Source: Streptomyces avermitilis MA-4680 = NBRC 14893
GTDB lineage: Bacteria > Actinomycetota > Actinomycetes > Streptomycetales > Streptomycetaceae
Length of the DNA: 64,000 nt
Assembly: GCF_000009765.2 (NCBI RefSeq)
Contig: NC_003155.5
Span: 2,232,001-2,296,000 of the forward strand
Reading direction: 5' to 3'
Part shown: positions 24,033 to 32,964 of the stretch, in pieces
Position numbering within the stretch: the stretch's first letter is position 1
How the letters are laid out: every line of letters starts with the position of its first letter
The notes under the pieces: generated by a model
Told to the model about the DNA's origin: nothing
Database searches by the model: none
Seen by the model: the letters and a program-made list of their open reading frames with translations, nothing else
Position numbers and translations under genes: made by a program

Positions 24033-24811
24033 ACGGGTTCCAGCGGCTGCTCGCCCTGCGCTGGCGCGGCATCTTCCTCGTCTGCGTCCTGATCGCGCTC
24101 TCCGGCATCGCGGTGGTCCTGTGGGCGCGCATCGACGCCGGGGACCGCAAGGCCGAGGAGCTGCGCTCGGAGGCGGACCGGCGCGGCAAGGCCCTGTCCA
24201 CGCTCGCGCAGGACGTGCGGGACCTGCGTGCCCAGGTCGAGGCCGGCGGTGGAACCCCCGCCGCGCCGGACCCCTCCGAGGCCGTGGACCATCTGGTCGA
24301 CCGCGTTCGGGTGCCCGCCGGGATGCCCGGCGCACCCGGCGCCCGGGGTGAGCGGGGCTCGGGCGGGAAGAACGGTGCCGCCGGGAAGCGCGGGGCGCGC
24401 GGCGAGCCAGGTCCCCTCGGACCGTCCGGCGGGACCGGCCCCTCCGGCGAGCCGGGCACGGACGGCTCCCCCGGACCGGCGGGACCCCCCGGGCCGGCGG
24501 GACCCCCCGGACCGGCAGGGCCTCCTGGACCGGCGGGGCTCCCCGGGGCCGAGGGCGAGCGGGGGGCGCAGGGGTACCAGGGAGCGCCCGGATCCTCGGG
24601 CCCGAAGGGCGACCGGGGAGACCCGGGCCCGGCCGGCCCCAAGGGTGACCCCGGCCCCACCTGCCCGGACGGCTACTCCCTCCAGGCGCCCGCGAGCGAC
24701 CCGGACGCCCTGGTCTGCCGCAGGACCGGAGCGGCACCCGGGCCGGTTCCCCAGGCGGCGGCGGTACTTCCGGTCCTGCCGCCTCCACGGCGACGCCGAG
24801 ACCTGGCGTGA
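24029..24811 (+). CDS. Collagen-like single-pass membrane protein
   Basis: A 260-residue protein with a cytoplasmic N-terminus, a membrane segment at about residues 13-31 ([19 protein letters not shown]), a helical stalk (about 35-75, rich in Glu, Arg, Leu), then roughly 36 Gly-X-Y triplets from about 97 to 210, many of them GPAGPP or GPKGDR-like, ending in a small Cys-containing segment ([10 protein letters not shown] ... LVCRR). Bacterial collagen-like proteins form triple helices and here would project outside the cell. The TGA/GTG overlap with the preceding coiled-coil gene suggests a joint assembly. Function unknown; the repeat tract is real in this frame because Gly falls at codon position one of each triplet. 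Confidence 0.85.
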   Translation: MNGFQRLLALRWRGIFLVCVLIALSGIAVVLWARIDAGDRKAEELRSEADRRGKALSTLAQDVRDLRAQVEAGGGTPAAPDPSEAVDHLVDRVRVPAGMPGAPGARGERGSGGKNGAAGKRGARGEPGPLGPSGGTGPSGEPGTDGSPGPAGPPGPAGPPGPAGPPGPAGLPGAEGERGAQGYQGAPGSSGPKGDRGDPGPAGPKGDPGPTCPDGYSLQAPASDPDALVCRRTGAAPGPVPQAAAVLPVLPPPRRRRDLA

Positions 24812-24876
24812 ACACGACCGGTGCACGCTTCTTGTGGGCCGGCTGAGCGCCCAAGTAGCGTCTGTGACGCGCACGT

Positions 24877-24893
24877 TGGACGTGGGATGTCCA
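24877..24893. promoter_or_regulatory. Inverted repeat upstream of sialidase gene
   Basis: TGGAC (24877-24881) and GTCCA (24889-24893) flank a 7-nt spacer, and a second GATGTCCAG copy follows at once. It lies about 35 bp before the sialidase start and is a possible operator. Confidence 0.35.
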
Positions 24894-24925
24894 GATGTCC
24901 AGACGCATGAAGGGCAGGTCGCACC

Positions 24926-26803
24926 ATGCCGTCAACTCTCCGTGCACGTATCGCATCGACCCTGACCGCCGTGCTCACCACCGCCGCACTACTGGCCCTG
25001 CCGAGCCCCGCGGGGGCCGAACAGGCGACGGACACGGGTGAGTTCGAGCAACAGGTGCTCTTCAAGGCGTCCCAGGATCCCGGATACGCCTGCTTCCGCA
25101 TACCGGCCGTCGTGAAGACGACCGACGGCACCCTCCTGGCGTTCGCCGAGGGCCGCGTCCTCAACTGCGGTGACGCGGCCGACATCGACATCGTCCTCAA
25201 GCGCTCCACCGACGGCGGCCGCACCTGGGGCCCGCTCCAGGTGGTCAACGAGGGCGGCGGGGACACCCACGGCAACCCGGCGCCCGTAGTGGACCGCGAG
25301 ACCGGCCGCATCGTCCTGGCCGAGACGTACAACACGGGCCGTACGGACAGCGCCGGCTGTACCGTCCCGTGCGACCGCACACCGCACCTCCAGTACAGCG
25401 ACGACGACGGCCTCACCTGGTCCCGGCCGCGCGACCTGAGCGACGAGATCCTCCCGCCGGAGTGGAACTCCTGGTACGCCACCGGACCCGTGCACGGCAT
25501 CCAGCTGACCCGGGGCAGACATGCGGGCCGGCTCGTCCTCGGCGTCAACACCGAGACATGGGACGGCAGTCGGGTCAGCGCGAACCACGCCGCGCTCATC
25601 ACCAGCGACGACGGCGGCGACCACTGGAGGATCGGCGCCACGGACTCGTGGCCGATCGCCGCGGACGGCACGTTCCGTCAGAAGCCGTCCGAGATGACGC
25701 TGGCCGAGCGCACGGACGGGTCCGTCCTGGTCAGCGGGCGCGAGCAGGACGGCACCGACCTCGGACACCGCACCCAGGCCGTCAGCCGCGACGGCGGCTC
25801 CAGCTTCACCGCGCCCTTCCGTGATCTGCCGGACCTGTACACGCCCCAGGTCCAGGGCTCCTCGCTGCGCCTGGGCGACCGGCTGCTGCTCGCCTGCCCC
25901 GGCGACCCGGACCGCCGGCGGACCATGACGATCCGCTCCTCGTACGACGGCGGACGCACCTGGGACAGCGTCGACCGCGGCACGGTCGTCACCACGGACT
26001 GGTCGGGCTACTCGGACCTGGTGCGCGTCGGCCGGGACACCGTGGGCCTGATGTACGAGGGCGGTGCGGTCGACGCGCGGGACGAGATCCGCTTCGCCCG
26101 CTTCACCGAGGACTGGCTGAAACCCCGCCGCGGCCCCGACCCGACAACGCCCGACCTGGCCCCGCACGCCAAGGGCGCCGCGGTCCTCGGGGGCGCCGAG
26201 CAGACGGAGGGCGTGTTCGGCGGCGCGCTCGACTTCGACGGCGCCGACGACGCCGTACGCCTGCCGTACCGTGCCGAACTCCCGCTCGGGACAAAGGACT
26301 TCACGGCGTCCCTCTGGTTCCGTTACACCGCCGCGACCGGCGAGCAGCCCCTGCTGTGGATGGGCGGGATCGGGACCTCGCAGCCACAGGTGTGGCTGCG
26401 CGGCGAGCCCGCGTCGAACCGCGTCCAGGGTCTGATCACCGTCCGCGACGGCGCCTCGGCCCCGCAGTCCGCGTTCGTGCGCACGACGGGCGCGTACAAC
26501 GACGGCCAGTGGCACCATCTCGCGCTGCGCCGTGGCGGCGGAGCGCTCACGCTGTTCCTCGACGGTACGCCGATCAGCACCGCGGATGTGCCCGGGTCCG
26601 TCAGCCGCAACTCGCCGTTCGGTGTGCACATCGGTCAGCGGATGGACAGCCGGGCGTACTTCACCGGATCCATCGACGAAGTGCGCGTCTATGGACGGGC
26701 GTTGAGCGACGCCGAGATCACGGGCCTGCGCACGGACAACGAGGCGTCGGCCCGGGACACCGTCCTGCGGCTGCCCATGGACCGGGTGAGCGGCAGCCAC
26801 TAA
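24926..26803 (+). CDS. Secreted exo-alpha-sialidase (GH33) with LamG-type domain
   Basis: A 625-residue secreted enzyme. Signal peptide residues 1-31 (ends SPAGAEQA). The six-bladed sialidase propeller covers about 40-395: FRIP motif (CFRIPAVV), and Asp boxes STDGGRTWG, SDDDGLTWS, SDDGGDHWR, SRDGGSSF and SYDGGRTWD. The C-terminal part (about 410-600) is a concanavalin-like LamG domain (DFTASLWFRY, DGQWHHLALRR, GSIDEVRVYGRALSDAEI). Sialidases release terminal sialic acid from glycans. It stands alone; the next gene also encodes a secreted propeller-like protein 10 bp downstream. Confidence 0.92.
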   Translation: MPSTLRARIASTLTAVLTTAALLALPSPAGAEQATDTGEFEQQVLFKASQDPGYACFRIPAVVKTTDGTLLAFAEGRVLNCGDAADIDIVLKRSTDGGRTWGPLQVVNEGGGDTHGNPAPVVDRETGRIVLAETYNTGRTDSAGCTVPCDRTPHLQYSDDDGLTWSRPRDLSDEILPPEWNSWYATGPVHGIQLTRGRHAGRLVLGVNTETWDGSRVSANHAALITSDDGGDHWRIGATDSWPIAADGTFRQKPSEMTLAERTDGSVLVSGREQDGTDLGHRTQAVSRDGGSSFTAPFRDLPDLYTPQVQGSSLRLGDRLLLACPGDPDRRRTMTIRSSYDGGRTWDSVDRGTVVTTDWSGYSDLVRVGRDTVGLMYEGGAVDARDEIRFARFTEDWLKPRRGPDPTTPDLAPHAKGAAVLGGAEQTEGVFGGALDFDGADDAVRLPYRAELPLGTKDFTASLWFRYTAATGEQPLLWMGGIGTSQPQVWLRGEPASNRVQGLITVRDGASAPQSAFVRTTGAYNDGQWHHLALRRGGGALTLFLDGTPISTADVPGSVSRNSPFGVHIGQRMDSRAYFTGSIDEVRVYGRALSDAEITGLRTDNEASARDTVLRLPMDRVSGSH

Positions 26804-26813
26804 CGTCCCGTGC

Positions 26814-28046
26814 GTGCCCGACGACGCACGAGCTCGACGGCGGACCGGGACCGGGCTCGGTGTGCTCCTGGCCCTGGTCTGCACGGCCGTGCTGCTCACC
26901 GCCCTCCCGGACCACCACCGGGAGAGCGGCGGCTGCGCGGCACGCACGGTGGAATCCTGGCGCCCGGACACAGAACTGACCGGCGAGTTCGCGCGCTACG
27001 GCGACGACGCCACCCGTGCCGACGACTGGACCGGCGGCGACGGCACCCACTCGGTGCGACTGCCGGACGGGCGGGTGCTGTGGCTGTTCTCGGACACCTA
27101 TCTGGGCCAGGTGCACGGCCCGCCCAACCCCGTCGGCGAGTCCTACGCCTGGCGGGACACCTCGGCACCCCTCGTACGCAACTCGGCTGTGGTGATGACG
27201 GGTGCGGGCCGGCTGAGCGCCACGCTGCCCGCCCCGCTGTTCCCGGATCCGGCCGCCGGACAGTGGCGCTGGCCGGTGGCCGCCCGGGTCGAGCCCCGCT
27301 CCCCCGGCTCGTCCGAACAGGTCGTACGTGTCCTGCTGTGGACCCGTACGACAGGTGCGTACCCGTGGATCTACGGCGTCCCGACCGCCACCGAGGTCGC
27401 CACGCTCTCCCTGCCGGACCTGCGGGTCGAGGGCATCACCCAGGTCCTCGACCAGCGGCAGGTCCCAGATCCCGCGCACCGCGTGCTGTTCGGCACCACG
27501 GCGGTGACGGGCGACGGGGACTGGACGTACGTGTTCGGCGGCGACGACGGGCAGGCCGCCTCCCGCCCGGCGTCGAAGGCGTACGTGGCGCGGGTGCCGC
27601 GCGGGAGGCTGGCGGAGCCGGGGGCCTGGGAGTACTGGGACGGCTCCGCCTGGAGGGCTCACGCCCGGCCGGCGGCGATGCTCGGGGACGGGCGGGGCAC
27701 GGGCGTGGGCAGCGCCTTCACGGTCGTCCGCGACGGACCGACATACGTGCTGTTCACCATGGCCGCCGGCACCCGGGGGCTGACGACGGTCACGTCGTAC
27801 TGGGCGTGCTCACCGGCCGGCCCCTGGCACGGTCCGGCCAGGGGATTCAGCCCGCCGCTGCCGCAGGGGCAGGTGGCCGCGTACAACCCGCAGGCCCACC
27901 CGGTGCTCGGCGGCGACGGCCGGCTCGTCCTCAGCTACGACGTCAACTGGCTGGACACGACGGGCGCTTCGGCCCAGGCGAACCTCAGCCGGAACGTGTC
28001 CCTGTACCGACCGCGGTTCGTGTCCCTGCGGCTGACTCCGGGGTGA
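26814..28046 (+). CDS. Secreted five-bladed-propeller-like protein (DUF4185/DUF5005 type)
   Basis: A 410-residue protein with a basic N-terminus and a hydrophobic export segment (GLGVLLALVCTAVLLTAL, about residues 14-31). The mature part has glycosidase-propeller-like features: WLFSDTYLG near residue 85, LVRNSAVVMT, VFGGDDGQA, LFTMAAGT and LSYDVNW near the end. I associate this pattern with the secreted DUF4185/DUF5005 families, whose enzymatic activity is not well defined. It begins at GTG 26814, 10 bp after the sialidase stop, so the two may be one transcript acting on the same glycan (inference). Its 3' end overlaps the convergent carrier gene by 62 bp. Confidence 0.65.
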   Translation: MPDDARARRRTGTGLGVLLALVCTAVLLTALPDHHRESGGCAARTVESWRPDTELTGEFARYGDDATRADDWTGGDGTHSVRLPDGRVLWLFSDTYLGQVHGPPNPVGESYAWRDTSAPLVRNSAVVMTGAGRLSATLPAPLFPDPAAGQWRWPVAARVEPRSPGSSEQVVRVLLWTRTTGAYPWIYGVPTATEVATLSLPDLRVEGITQVLDQRQVPDPAHRVLFGTTAVTGDGDWTYVFGGDDGQAASRPASKAYVARVPRGRLAEPGAWEYWDGSAWRAHARPAAMLGDGRGTGVGSAFTVVRDGPTYVLFTMAAGTRGLTTVTSYWACSPAGPWHGPARGFSPPLPQGQVAAYNPQAHPVLGGDGRLVLSYDVNWLDTTGASAQANLSRNVSLYRPRFVSLRLTPG

Positions 28047-29025
28047 CCGCCGACCGCTCCGGGTCGCGCGCCCGGCGCTTGGCGATCACCGCGCACACCA
28101 TCAGCTGCATCTGGTGGAAGAGCATCAGCGGCAGCACGGCGAGCGAGGCGTGCGCGCCGAACAGCACACTGGCCATGGGAAGTCCGGAAGCGAGGGACTT
28201 CTTCGAACCGGCGAACTGGATGGCGATCCGGTCCTCGCGGCCGAAGCCCAGCGCCTTGCCGCCGTACCAGGTCAGCGCGAGCATCACGGCGAGCAGCACG
28301 GCCTCGACGACGAGCAGTCCGGCGAGCCTGACGGCGCTCACCTGGTGCCAGATGCCCTGCACCATGCCCTCGCTGAACGCGGTGTAGACGACGAGCAGGA
28401 TCGAGCCGCGGTCGACGAGTCCGAGGACCTTCTTGTGCCGCAGGACGAACCCGCCGATCCAGCGCCGCAGCACCTGCCCGGCGAGGAACGGGACCAGCAG
28501 TTGCAGCACGATCCTGACGAGCGAGTCGGCGGAGAACCCGCCGCCGCTGTTGCCGAGCAGGGCGGCCGCGAGCAGCGGGGTGACGACGATCCCGGCGAGC
28601 GAGGAGAAGGAACCCGCGCAGATCGCGGCGGGCACGTTGCCGCGGGCGATGGAGGTGAAGGCGATCGACGACTGGATGGTCGACGGGACGAGGGTGAGGA
28701 AGAGGAGACCGGTGTAGAGGGGCTGCGTCAGGAGCGCCGGGACGAGCCCGCGGGCGGCGAGACCGAGCAGCGGGAAGACCACGAACGTGCAGGCGAGGAC
28801 CGTGACGTGCAGCCGCCAGTGCTTGAGGCCCTCGAGTGCTTCACGCGTGGAGAGCCGGGCTCCGTAGAGGAAGAAGAGAAAGGCGATCGCGGCCGTGGAG
28901 GCCCCCGACGCGACATCCGCGGCCGTGCCGCGCGCGGGCAGGAGAGCCGCGAGGCCCACGGTCCCGAGCAACAAAAGGATGTACGGGTCGACGGGTATCC
29001 AACTCGGCCACCGCAGGCGTTTCAC
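27985..29025 (-). CDS. SBF-like bile acid:sodium symporter family transporter
   Basis: A 346-residue membrane protein with about ten hydrophobic segments. Landmarks of the SBF-like (PF13593-type) group are FLYGARLSTREALEGLKHW, PSTIQSSIAFTSIARGN and FAGSKKSLASGLPMA. Members carry organic anions with sodium; the substrate of this branch is mostly unknown. It is divergent from a LysR gene across a 133-bp gap, a classic regulator-target arrangement. The C-terminal about 25 residues are low-complexity and overlap the neighbouring gene tail to tail. Confidence 0.88.
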   Translation of the reverse strand: MKRLRWPSWIPVDPYILLLLGTVGLAALLPARGTAADVASGASTAAIAFLFFLYGARLSTREALEGLKHWRLHVTVLACTFVVFPLLGLAARGLVPALLTQPLYTGLLFLTLVPSTIQSSIAFTSIARGNVPAAICAGSFSSLAGIVVTPLLAAALLGNSGGGFSADSLVRIVLQLLVPFLAGQVLRRWIGGFVLRHKKVLGLVDRGSILLVVYTAFSEGMVQGIWHQVSAVRLAGLLVVEAVLLAVMLALTWYGGKALGFGREDRIAIQFAGSKKSLASGLPMASVLFGAHASLAVLPLMLFHQMQLMVCAVIAKRRARDPERSAVTPESAAGTRTAVGTGTRSG

Positions 29026-29140
29026 TGTGCTCCACTACTTCGCTGTACGTCGTTTTCCGGACACCGGACGTGCCCTCTCCATCGTCCTCCCCGGACCCGC
29101 GATCGGGAATCCGGCATACCACTCTGACTGTCATCACGTT

Positions 29141-29157
29141 CCGCGATAACGTCGCGG
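29141..29157. promoter_or_regulatory. Inverted repeat directly before the LysR start
   Basis: CCGCGA (29141-29146), TAACG, TCGCGG (29152-29157) is a perfect 6-bp inverted repeat touching the LysR ATG at 29159. It replaces a normal ribosome site and may serve autoregulation; a hairpin at the start could also limit translation. Confidence 0.4.
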
Positions 29158-29158
29158 G

Positions 29159-30028
29159 ATGTACGACCCTTCACAGCTGCGGACGTTCCTCGCGGTGGCG
29201 CAGACGCTGAGCTTCACGCAGGCCGCGCGCCGGCTCGGGCTGCGTCAGTCGACGGTGAGCCAGCACGTGCGCCGGCTGGAGGACACGGCCGGACGGCAGC
29301 TCTTCTCGCGCGACACCCACTCGGTGGAGCTGACGGAGGACGGCGAGGCGATGCTCGGTTTCGCCCGCCGGATCCTGGAGGTGCACGAGCAGGCCACGGC
29401 GTTCTTCACGGGCACGCGGCTGCGCGGGCGGCTGCGGTTCGGCGCGTCGGAGGACTTCGTGCTGACCCGGCTGCCGGAGATCCTGGAGGGCTTCCGGTAC
29501 GACCATCCGGAGGTGGACCTGGAGCTGACGGTCGAGCTGTCGGGCACGCTGCACGAACAGCTCGCGGCGGGCAAGCTCGACCTGGTGCTCGCCAAGCGCC
29601 GGCCGCAGGACCCGCGCGGGGAGCTCGTCCGGCACGACCGGCTGGTGTGGATCGGCGCGGAGCGGCTCCGCCTGGACCCCGACCGCCCGGTCCCGCTGAT
29701 CGTCTACCCGCCGCCGGGCATCACCCGCGCCCTCGCCCTCGAGGCCCTGGAGAAGCAGGGCCGGTCCTGGCGCGTCGTCTGCACCAGCGGCAGCCTGAAC
29801 GGCCTGATCGCGGCGGCCCGCGCGGGTCTCGGTGTGATGGCCCACTCCCGGGGCCTGGTCCCGCCGGGCCTGGTCCGTGTCCCTGAACGGGCGGGGCTGC
29901 CGGAGCTGGGCGAGGTGGACTTCGTCCTGGTGCACGGGCGCCGGCGGGGCCCCACCCAGGGCGCGGCGGAAGCGTTGGCGGCGGCGATCCTGGCGGGCGG
30001 CGACCGGTTGCACCGCGGGCGGACGTAG
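29159..30028 (+). CDS. LysR-family transcriptional regulator
   Basis: A 289-residue protein with the LysR helix-turn-helix at residues 1-62 (LRTFLAVAQTLSFTQAARRL, then LRQSTVSQHVRRLE) and a two-lobed effector domain from about 90 on. LysR proteins commonly activate a divergent target, here the SBF-like carrier. The ATG has no clear Shine-Dalgarno sequence and is preceded by an inverted repeat, so the transcript may be leaderless or the start repressed. Confidence 0.93.
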   Translation: MYDPSQLRTFLAVAQTLSFTQAARRLGLRQSTVSQHVRRLEDTAGRQLFSRDTHSVELTEDGEAMLGFARRILEVHEQATAFFTGTRLRGRLRFGASEDFVLTRLPEILEGFRYDHPEVDLELTVELSGTLHEQLAAGKLDLVLAKRRPQDPRGELVRHDRLVWIGAERLRLDPDRPVPLIVYPPPGITRALALEALEKQGRSWRVVCTSGSLNGLIAAARAGLGVMAHSRGLVPPGLVRVPERAGLPELGEVDFVLVHGRRRGPTQGAAEALAAAILAGGDRLHRGRT

Positions 30029-30048
30029 CCGGCCGGGCCGGACCTGCC

Positions 30049-31026
30049 CTAGCCCGGCATCCGGTACGTCAGCTGTTTGACCCGGCGCATGAACGGTGTC
30101 GTCTCGACGTGCTGGACCCCTTCGAGGTGGCCGAGGCGGCCGCTCAGGTAGGCGTAGAGGGCCCCTGTGTCCCGCACCACGGCGGTCGCGACGATGTTGG
30201 AGGGGCCGGCGGTCGCCGAGGCGTAGGCGATCTCGTCGTGGGTGGCGAGGGCCTCGCCGACCGAGTGCAGCGCGCCGGGCGAGGTGGTGATCCACAGGAG
30301 GGCCGCGAGGGAGTAGCCGAGGATCTCGGAGTGGTACTCGATGTCGATGTAGACGGCGCCGGAGGCCAGCAGTGCGGCGAGGCTGCGCTTGACGGCGGAC
30401 TCGGAGCGGCCGGTGGCCCGCTGGAGCTCGGGGTAGGTGGCCCGGCCGTCCCGTTCGAGTGCGGCGACCAGGGGTTCGTCCTCCGGGGCGATCCGGGCGG
30501 GCCCGGACGCGGCCGGAACCTCGGGGCGCAGCGCGGCGATCTGGTCGTCCGTCAGTGCGGAGAACTTCCCGATCCAGCCCGTCGGGCCGCCGTAGAACCG
30601 GTGCAGCAGCTGCTGGGCGCGGATCTCCACGATGCTGGGTGTGCGGGGCAGCTTGCCGAGCAGCAGGTCGTCCTGGTCGCCCCGGCTGCGCGGGCGGCTC
30701 ATGCAGGCCACCTCGGTGCCGCCCGACGCCAGTCCGATCCAGCCGGTGTCGGGTCGTTTGGCCAGGGCTTCCGCGATGGCCCCGGAGCTGTCGGGGGTGC
30801 AGCGCAGCCGCAGCATCCACTGGTCCTGGCCGAGGCGCTCCGCGTCCCGGACGGCCACGACCCGCAGGCCCGCCTCGGCGGTCAGTCCCCGGTAGCGGCG
30901 CGCGACGGTCTGGTCCGAGACGCCGAGCACGGCCGCGATCCGGCTGAAGGGCGCCCGGCCGGCCAGCTCCAGCGCCGCCAGCAGTTGCAGATCCAATGCG
31001 TCGAACGCGTCGGATTCCCTCTCCAA
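30049..31026 (-). CDS. Lrp/AsnC-family regulator with two helix-turn-helix domains
   Basis: A 325-residue regulator. The first AsnC-type HTH covers about 9-50 (LDLQLLAALELAGRAPFSRI), the second about 185-230 (PLVAALERDGRATYPELQRA, then TGRSESAVKRSL). The C-terminal part has the ligand-binding RAM-like fold. Double-HTH Lrp proteins of this length are frequent in Streptomyces. It is divergent from an MFS exporter gene with a 114-bp gap and probably controls it (inference). Confidence 0.88.
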   Translation of the reverse strand: MERESDAFDALDLQLLAALELAGRAPFSRIAAVLGVSDQTVARRYRGLTAEAGLRVVAVRDAERLGQDQWMLRLRCTPDSSGAIAEALAKRPDTGWIGLASGGTEVACMSRPRSRGDQDDLLLGKLPRTPSIVEIRAQQLLHRFYGGPTGWIGKFSALTDDQIAALRPEVPAASGPARIAPEDEPLVAALERDGRATYPELQRATGRSESAVKRSLAALLASGAVYIDIEYHSEILGYSLAALLWITTSPGALHSVGEALATHDEIAYASATAGPSNIVATAVVRDTGALYAYLSGRLGHLEGVQHVETTPFMRRVKQLTYRMPG

Positions 31027-31140
31027 GGGGCACTCCAGTGTCGAAATCCAGCGGGATGAGCCCGATGACCGTGTCGATCGTCCGGGTCTCCCTCATCGTA
31101 CGGACCGCATACGCATCCGTGACACAGGGAGTTGAGGATC

Positions 31141-32625
31141 ATGCGTACATGGGGGCCGCTCACCGCGGTGTGTCTGGGGACGTTCATGCTGCTGCTGGAC
31201 GTGACGATCGCCGTCGTGGCGCTGCCCGACATGGCGCGGGCGCTGCATGCCTCGCTCAGCGATCTGCAGTGGGTGATGGACGGTTACGCGCTGGCCCTGG
31301 CCGCGCTGCTGCTCGGGCTGGGGGCCGCGGCCGATGTGCTGGGGCGGCGGCGGGTGCATGTGGCGGGCGTCGTGCTGTTCGCGGTGGCGTCACTGCTGTG
31401 CGGGCTGGCCTCGGGGCCGGGGATGCTGGTCGCCGCGCGCGGGGTGCAGGGAATCGGGGCGGCCGCGATGTTCGCGACGACGCTGCCGCTGCTGGGCTCC
31501 GTCTACCAGGGTCGGCGGCGGTCGGCGGCACTCGGCGTGTGGGGTGCGGTGAGCGGGGCGGCGGCCGCCGTCGGTCCCGTGCTCGGCGGGCTGCTCACCG
31601 ACGGGCCCGGCTGGCGCTGGATCTTCTTCGTGAACCTGCCGGTGAGCGTCGTGGCGGTCTGGCTGACGCTGCGCGTGGTGCCGGAGTCGCGGGGGCCGCG
31701 GGGGCGGCGCATCGACTGGGCGGGCACGGTGGCGTTCGCGGGCTTCGCGGGCGCGCTGACGTACGGGGCGGTGCGGGCAGGGTCCGAGGGGTGGGCCGAG
31801 GCGGGCACACTCGTGTCGTTCGCGGCGGCGGCCGGGGCGCTGGGCTGCTTCGTGCTGATCGAGCGGCGCACCGCCGATCCGCTCCTCGACCTGTCGTTGT
31901 TCCGCAAGCCCGCGTTCCTGGGCGTGATGGTGGGGGCGCTCGCCTTCAACGCGGCGGCGTTCGGTGTGATGCCGTATCTGTCGATCTGGCTCCAGACGCT
32001 GCTCGGGATGAGCCCGGTGCGGGGCGGTCTGGTGTTCCTGTGGCTGTCGGCCGCCTCGTTCGTGGTGGCCGCGGTCGGCGGCCGGCTGCTGCACGGGGTG
32101 CCGTCCCGGCTCACCATCGGCGGCGGACTGCTGCTGATCGGCTCCGGTCTGTTCTGCCAGGCGGTGCTCGACGCGGGTGCGACGGCGACGGCGCTGATAC
32201 CGGGTCTGATCCTGGTCGGCGTCGGTACGGGCCTGGTCGCGCCCGGCATCGCGGGCGCCGCGCTCGCCGCCGTCCCGCTGGAGCGGGCGGGCATGGCGGG
32301 CGGCGCGGTCAACACCTTCCGCCAGCTCGGCTACGCGCTCGGCATCGCCGTCTTCGGCACGGTCCTCACCTCGCGCATGCAGAACGCGTTGCCGCGGGAC
32401 GCGGCGCACACGCTGGCGGGCGGTGGCGCGGGAGCCCTGCGCGGGACGCTCTCCGAACACGCGCTGCGGGCCGCGTTCGCCTCCGGCCTCGACGCGGCCT
32501 CGGTGGCCGCCGGAGTGACGGCGACGGCCGCCGGTGCGCTGGTGCTGGTGCTGGTGCGGACACCGCGTCCCGCGCCGGATGCGGCCGGGGCGCCGGCACA
32601 GGAGGTCGCGGCGCACCGCGGGTGA
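31141..32625 (+). CDS. MFS drug/proton antiporter, DHA2 family (14 segments)
   Basis: A 494-residue multidrug-type exporter. The DHA2 motif LLDVTIAVVALPDM (motif D1) and LGRRRVHVAG loop, plus GPVLGGLLTDGPGWRWIFFVN (motif C region), are clear. About 14 membrane segments. ATG 31141 is preferred over the upstream TTG 31132 because AGGGAG (31126-31131) is 9 nt away. It probably exports small hydrophobic compounds; divergence from an Lrp-type regulator suggests substrate- or amino-acid-linked control. Confidence 0.9.
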   Translation: MRTWGPLTAVCLGTFMLLLDVTIAVVALPDMARALHASLSDLQWVMDGYALALAALLLGLGAAADVLGRRRVHVAGVVLFAVASLLCGLASGPGMLVAARGVQGIGAAAMFATTLPLLGSVYQGRRRSAALGVWGAVSGAAAAVGPVLGGLLTDGPGWRWIFFVNLPVSVVAVWLTLRVVPESRGPRGRRIDWAGTVAFAGFAGALTYGAVRAGSEGWAEAGTLVSFAAAAGALGCFVLIERRTADPLLDLSLFRKPAFLGVMVGALAFNAAAFGVMPYLSIWLQTLLGMSPVRGGLVFLWLSAASFVVAAVGGRLLHGVPSRLTIGGGLLLIGSGLFCQAVLDAGATATALIPGLILVGVGTGLVAPGIAGAALAAVPLERAGMAGGAVNTFRQLGYALGIAVFGTVLTSRMQNALPRDAAHTLAGGGAGALRGTLSEHALRAAFASGLDAASVAAGVTATAAGALVLVLVRTPRPAPDAAGAPAQEVAAHRG

Positions 32626-32632
32626 CGGCGGC

Positions 32633-32671
32633 GGGGCCGGTCCCGGCGCCACCGGGGCCGGGACCGGCCCC
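32633..32671 (+). terminator. Terminator after the MFS exporter
   Basis: GGGGCCGGTCCCGG (32633-32646) pairs perfectly with CCGGGACCGGCCCC (32658-32671) around an 11-nt loop, 8 nt after the stop codon. Confidence 0.75.
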
Positions 32672-32797
32672 GGCAGTGAGGGAGCATGAGCGGTCCGACG
32701 GCAGGAGGGCGAGGAAACGGGGCCTCCGCGTTCGGTATCCGATGCGCGGTGCACCGTAATCGGGTCGCGCAGATTCCGTGGAGATTACGACCGGGAA

Positions 32798-32815
32798 ACC
32801 TACGGAACCGTAGGT
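32798..32815. promoter_or_regulatory. 18-bp palindrome upstream of acyl-CoA synthetase gene
   Basis: ACCTACGG (32798-32805), AA, CCGTAGGT (32808-32815): a perfect 8-bp inverted repeat, 150 bp before the TTG start. The form suits a TetR-type repressor of fatty-acid genes, but the regulator is not in the window and the assignment is inference. Confidence 0.55.
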
Positions 32816-32964
32816 GGTTCTGCACCGTCTCTCCCCTTGTGGGAGGATTTTCCCGCGTGACCAGTGCATACACCGTGACCCTCCGTCGTTCGGTCACCCC
32901 TCCCGCCCGGCAGTCCGGTGGGGTAGCTTTCACGGCGCTGTGCGGAGCGCCACAAGGAGCGGGA

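Larger units (their letters stand above)
32626..32964. other. Intergenic region with terminator and long palindrome
   Basis: It holds the exporter terminator (32633-32671) and the palindrome at 32798-32815, and should contain the promoter of the acyl-CoA synthetase. No gene is supported, although one frame is open across it. Confidence 0.5.

Noticed and set aside
23878..24660. Long minus-strand frame with collagen-like Gly-X-Y repeats opposite the collagen-like gene
   Set aside because: GGN-CCN symmetry makes the complement of a Gly-Pro repeat also read Gly-Pro. The plus frame has a proper start, membrane helix and upstream coupled gene; the minus frame has none.
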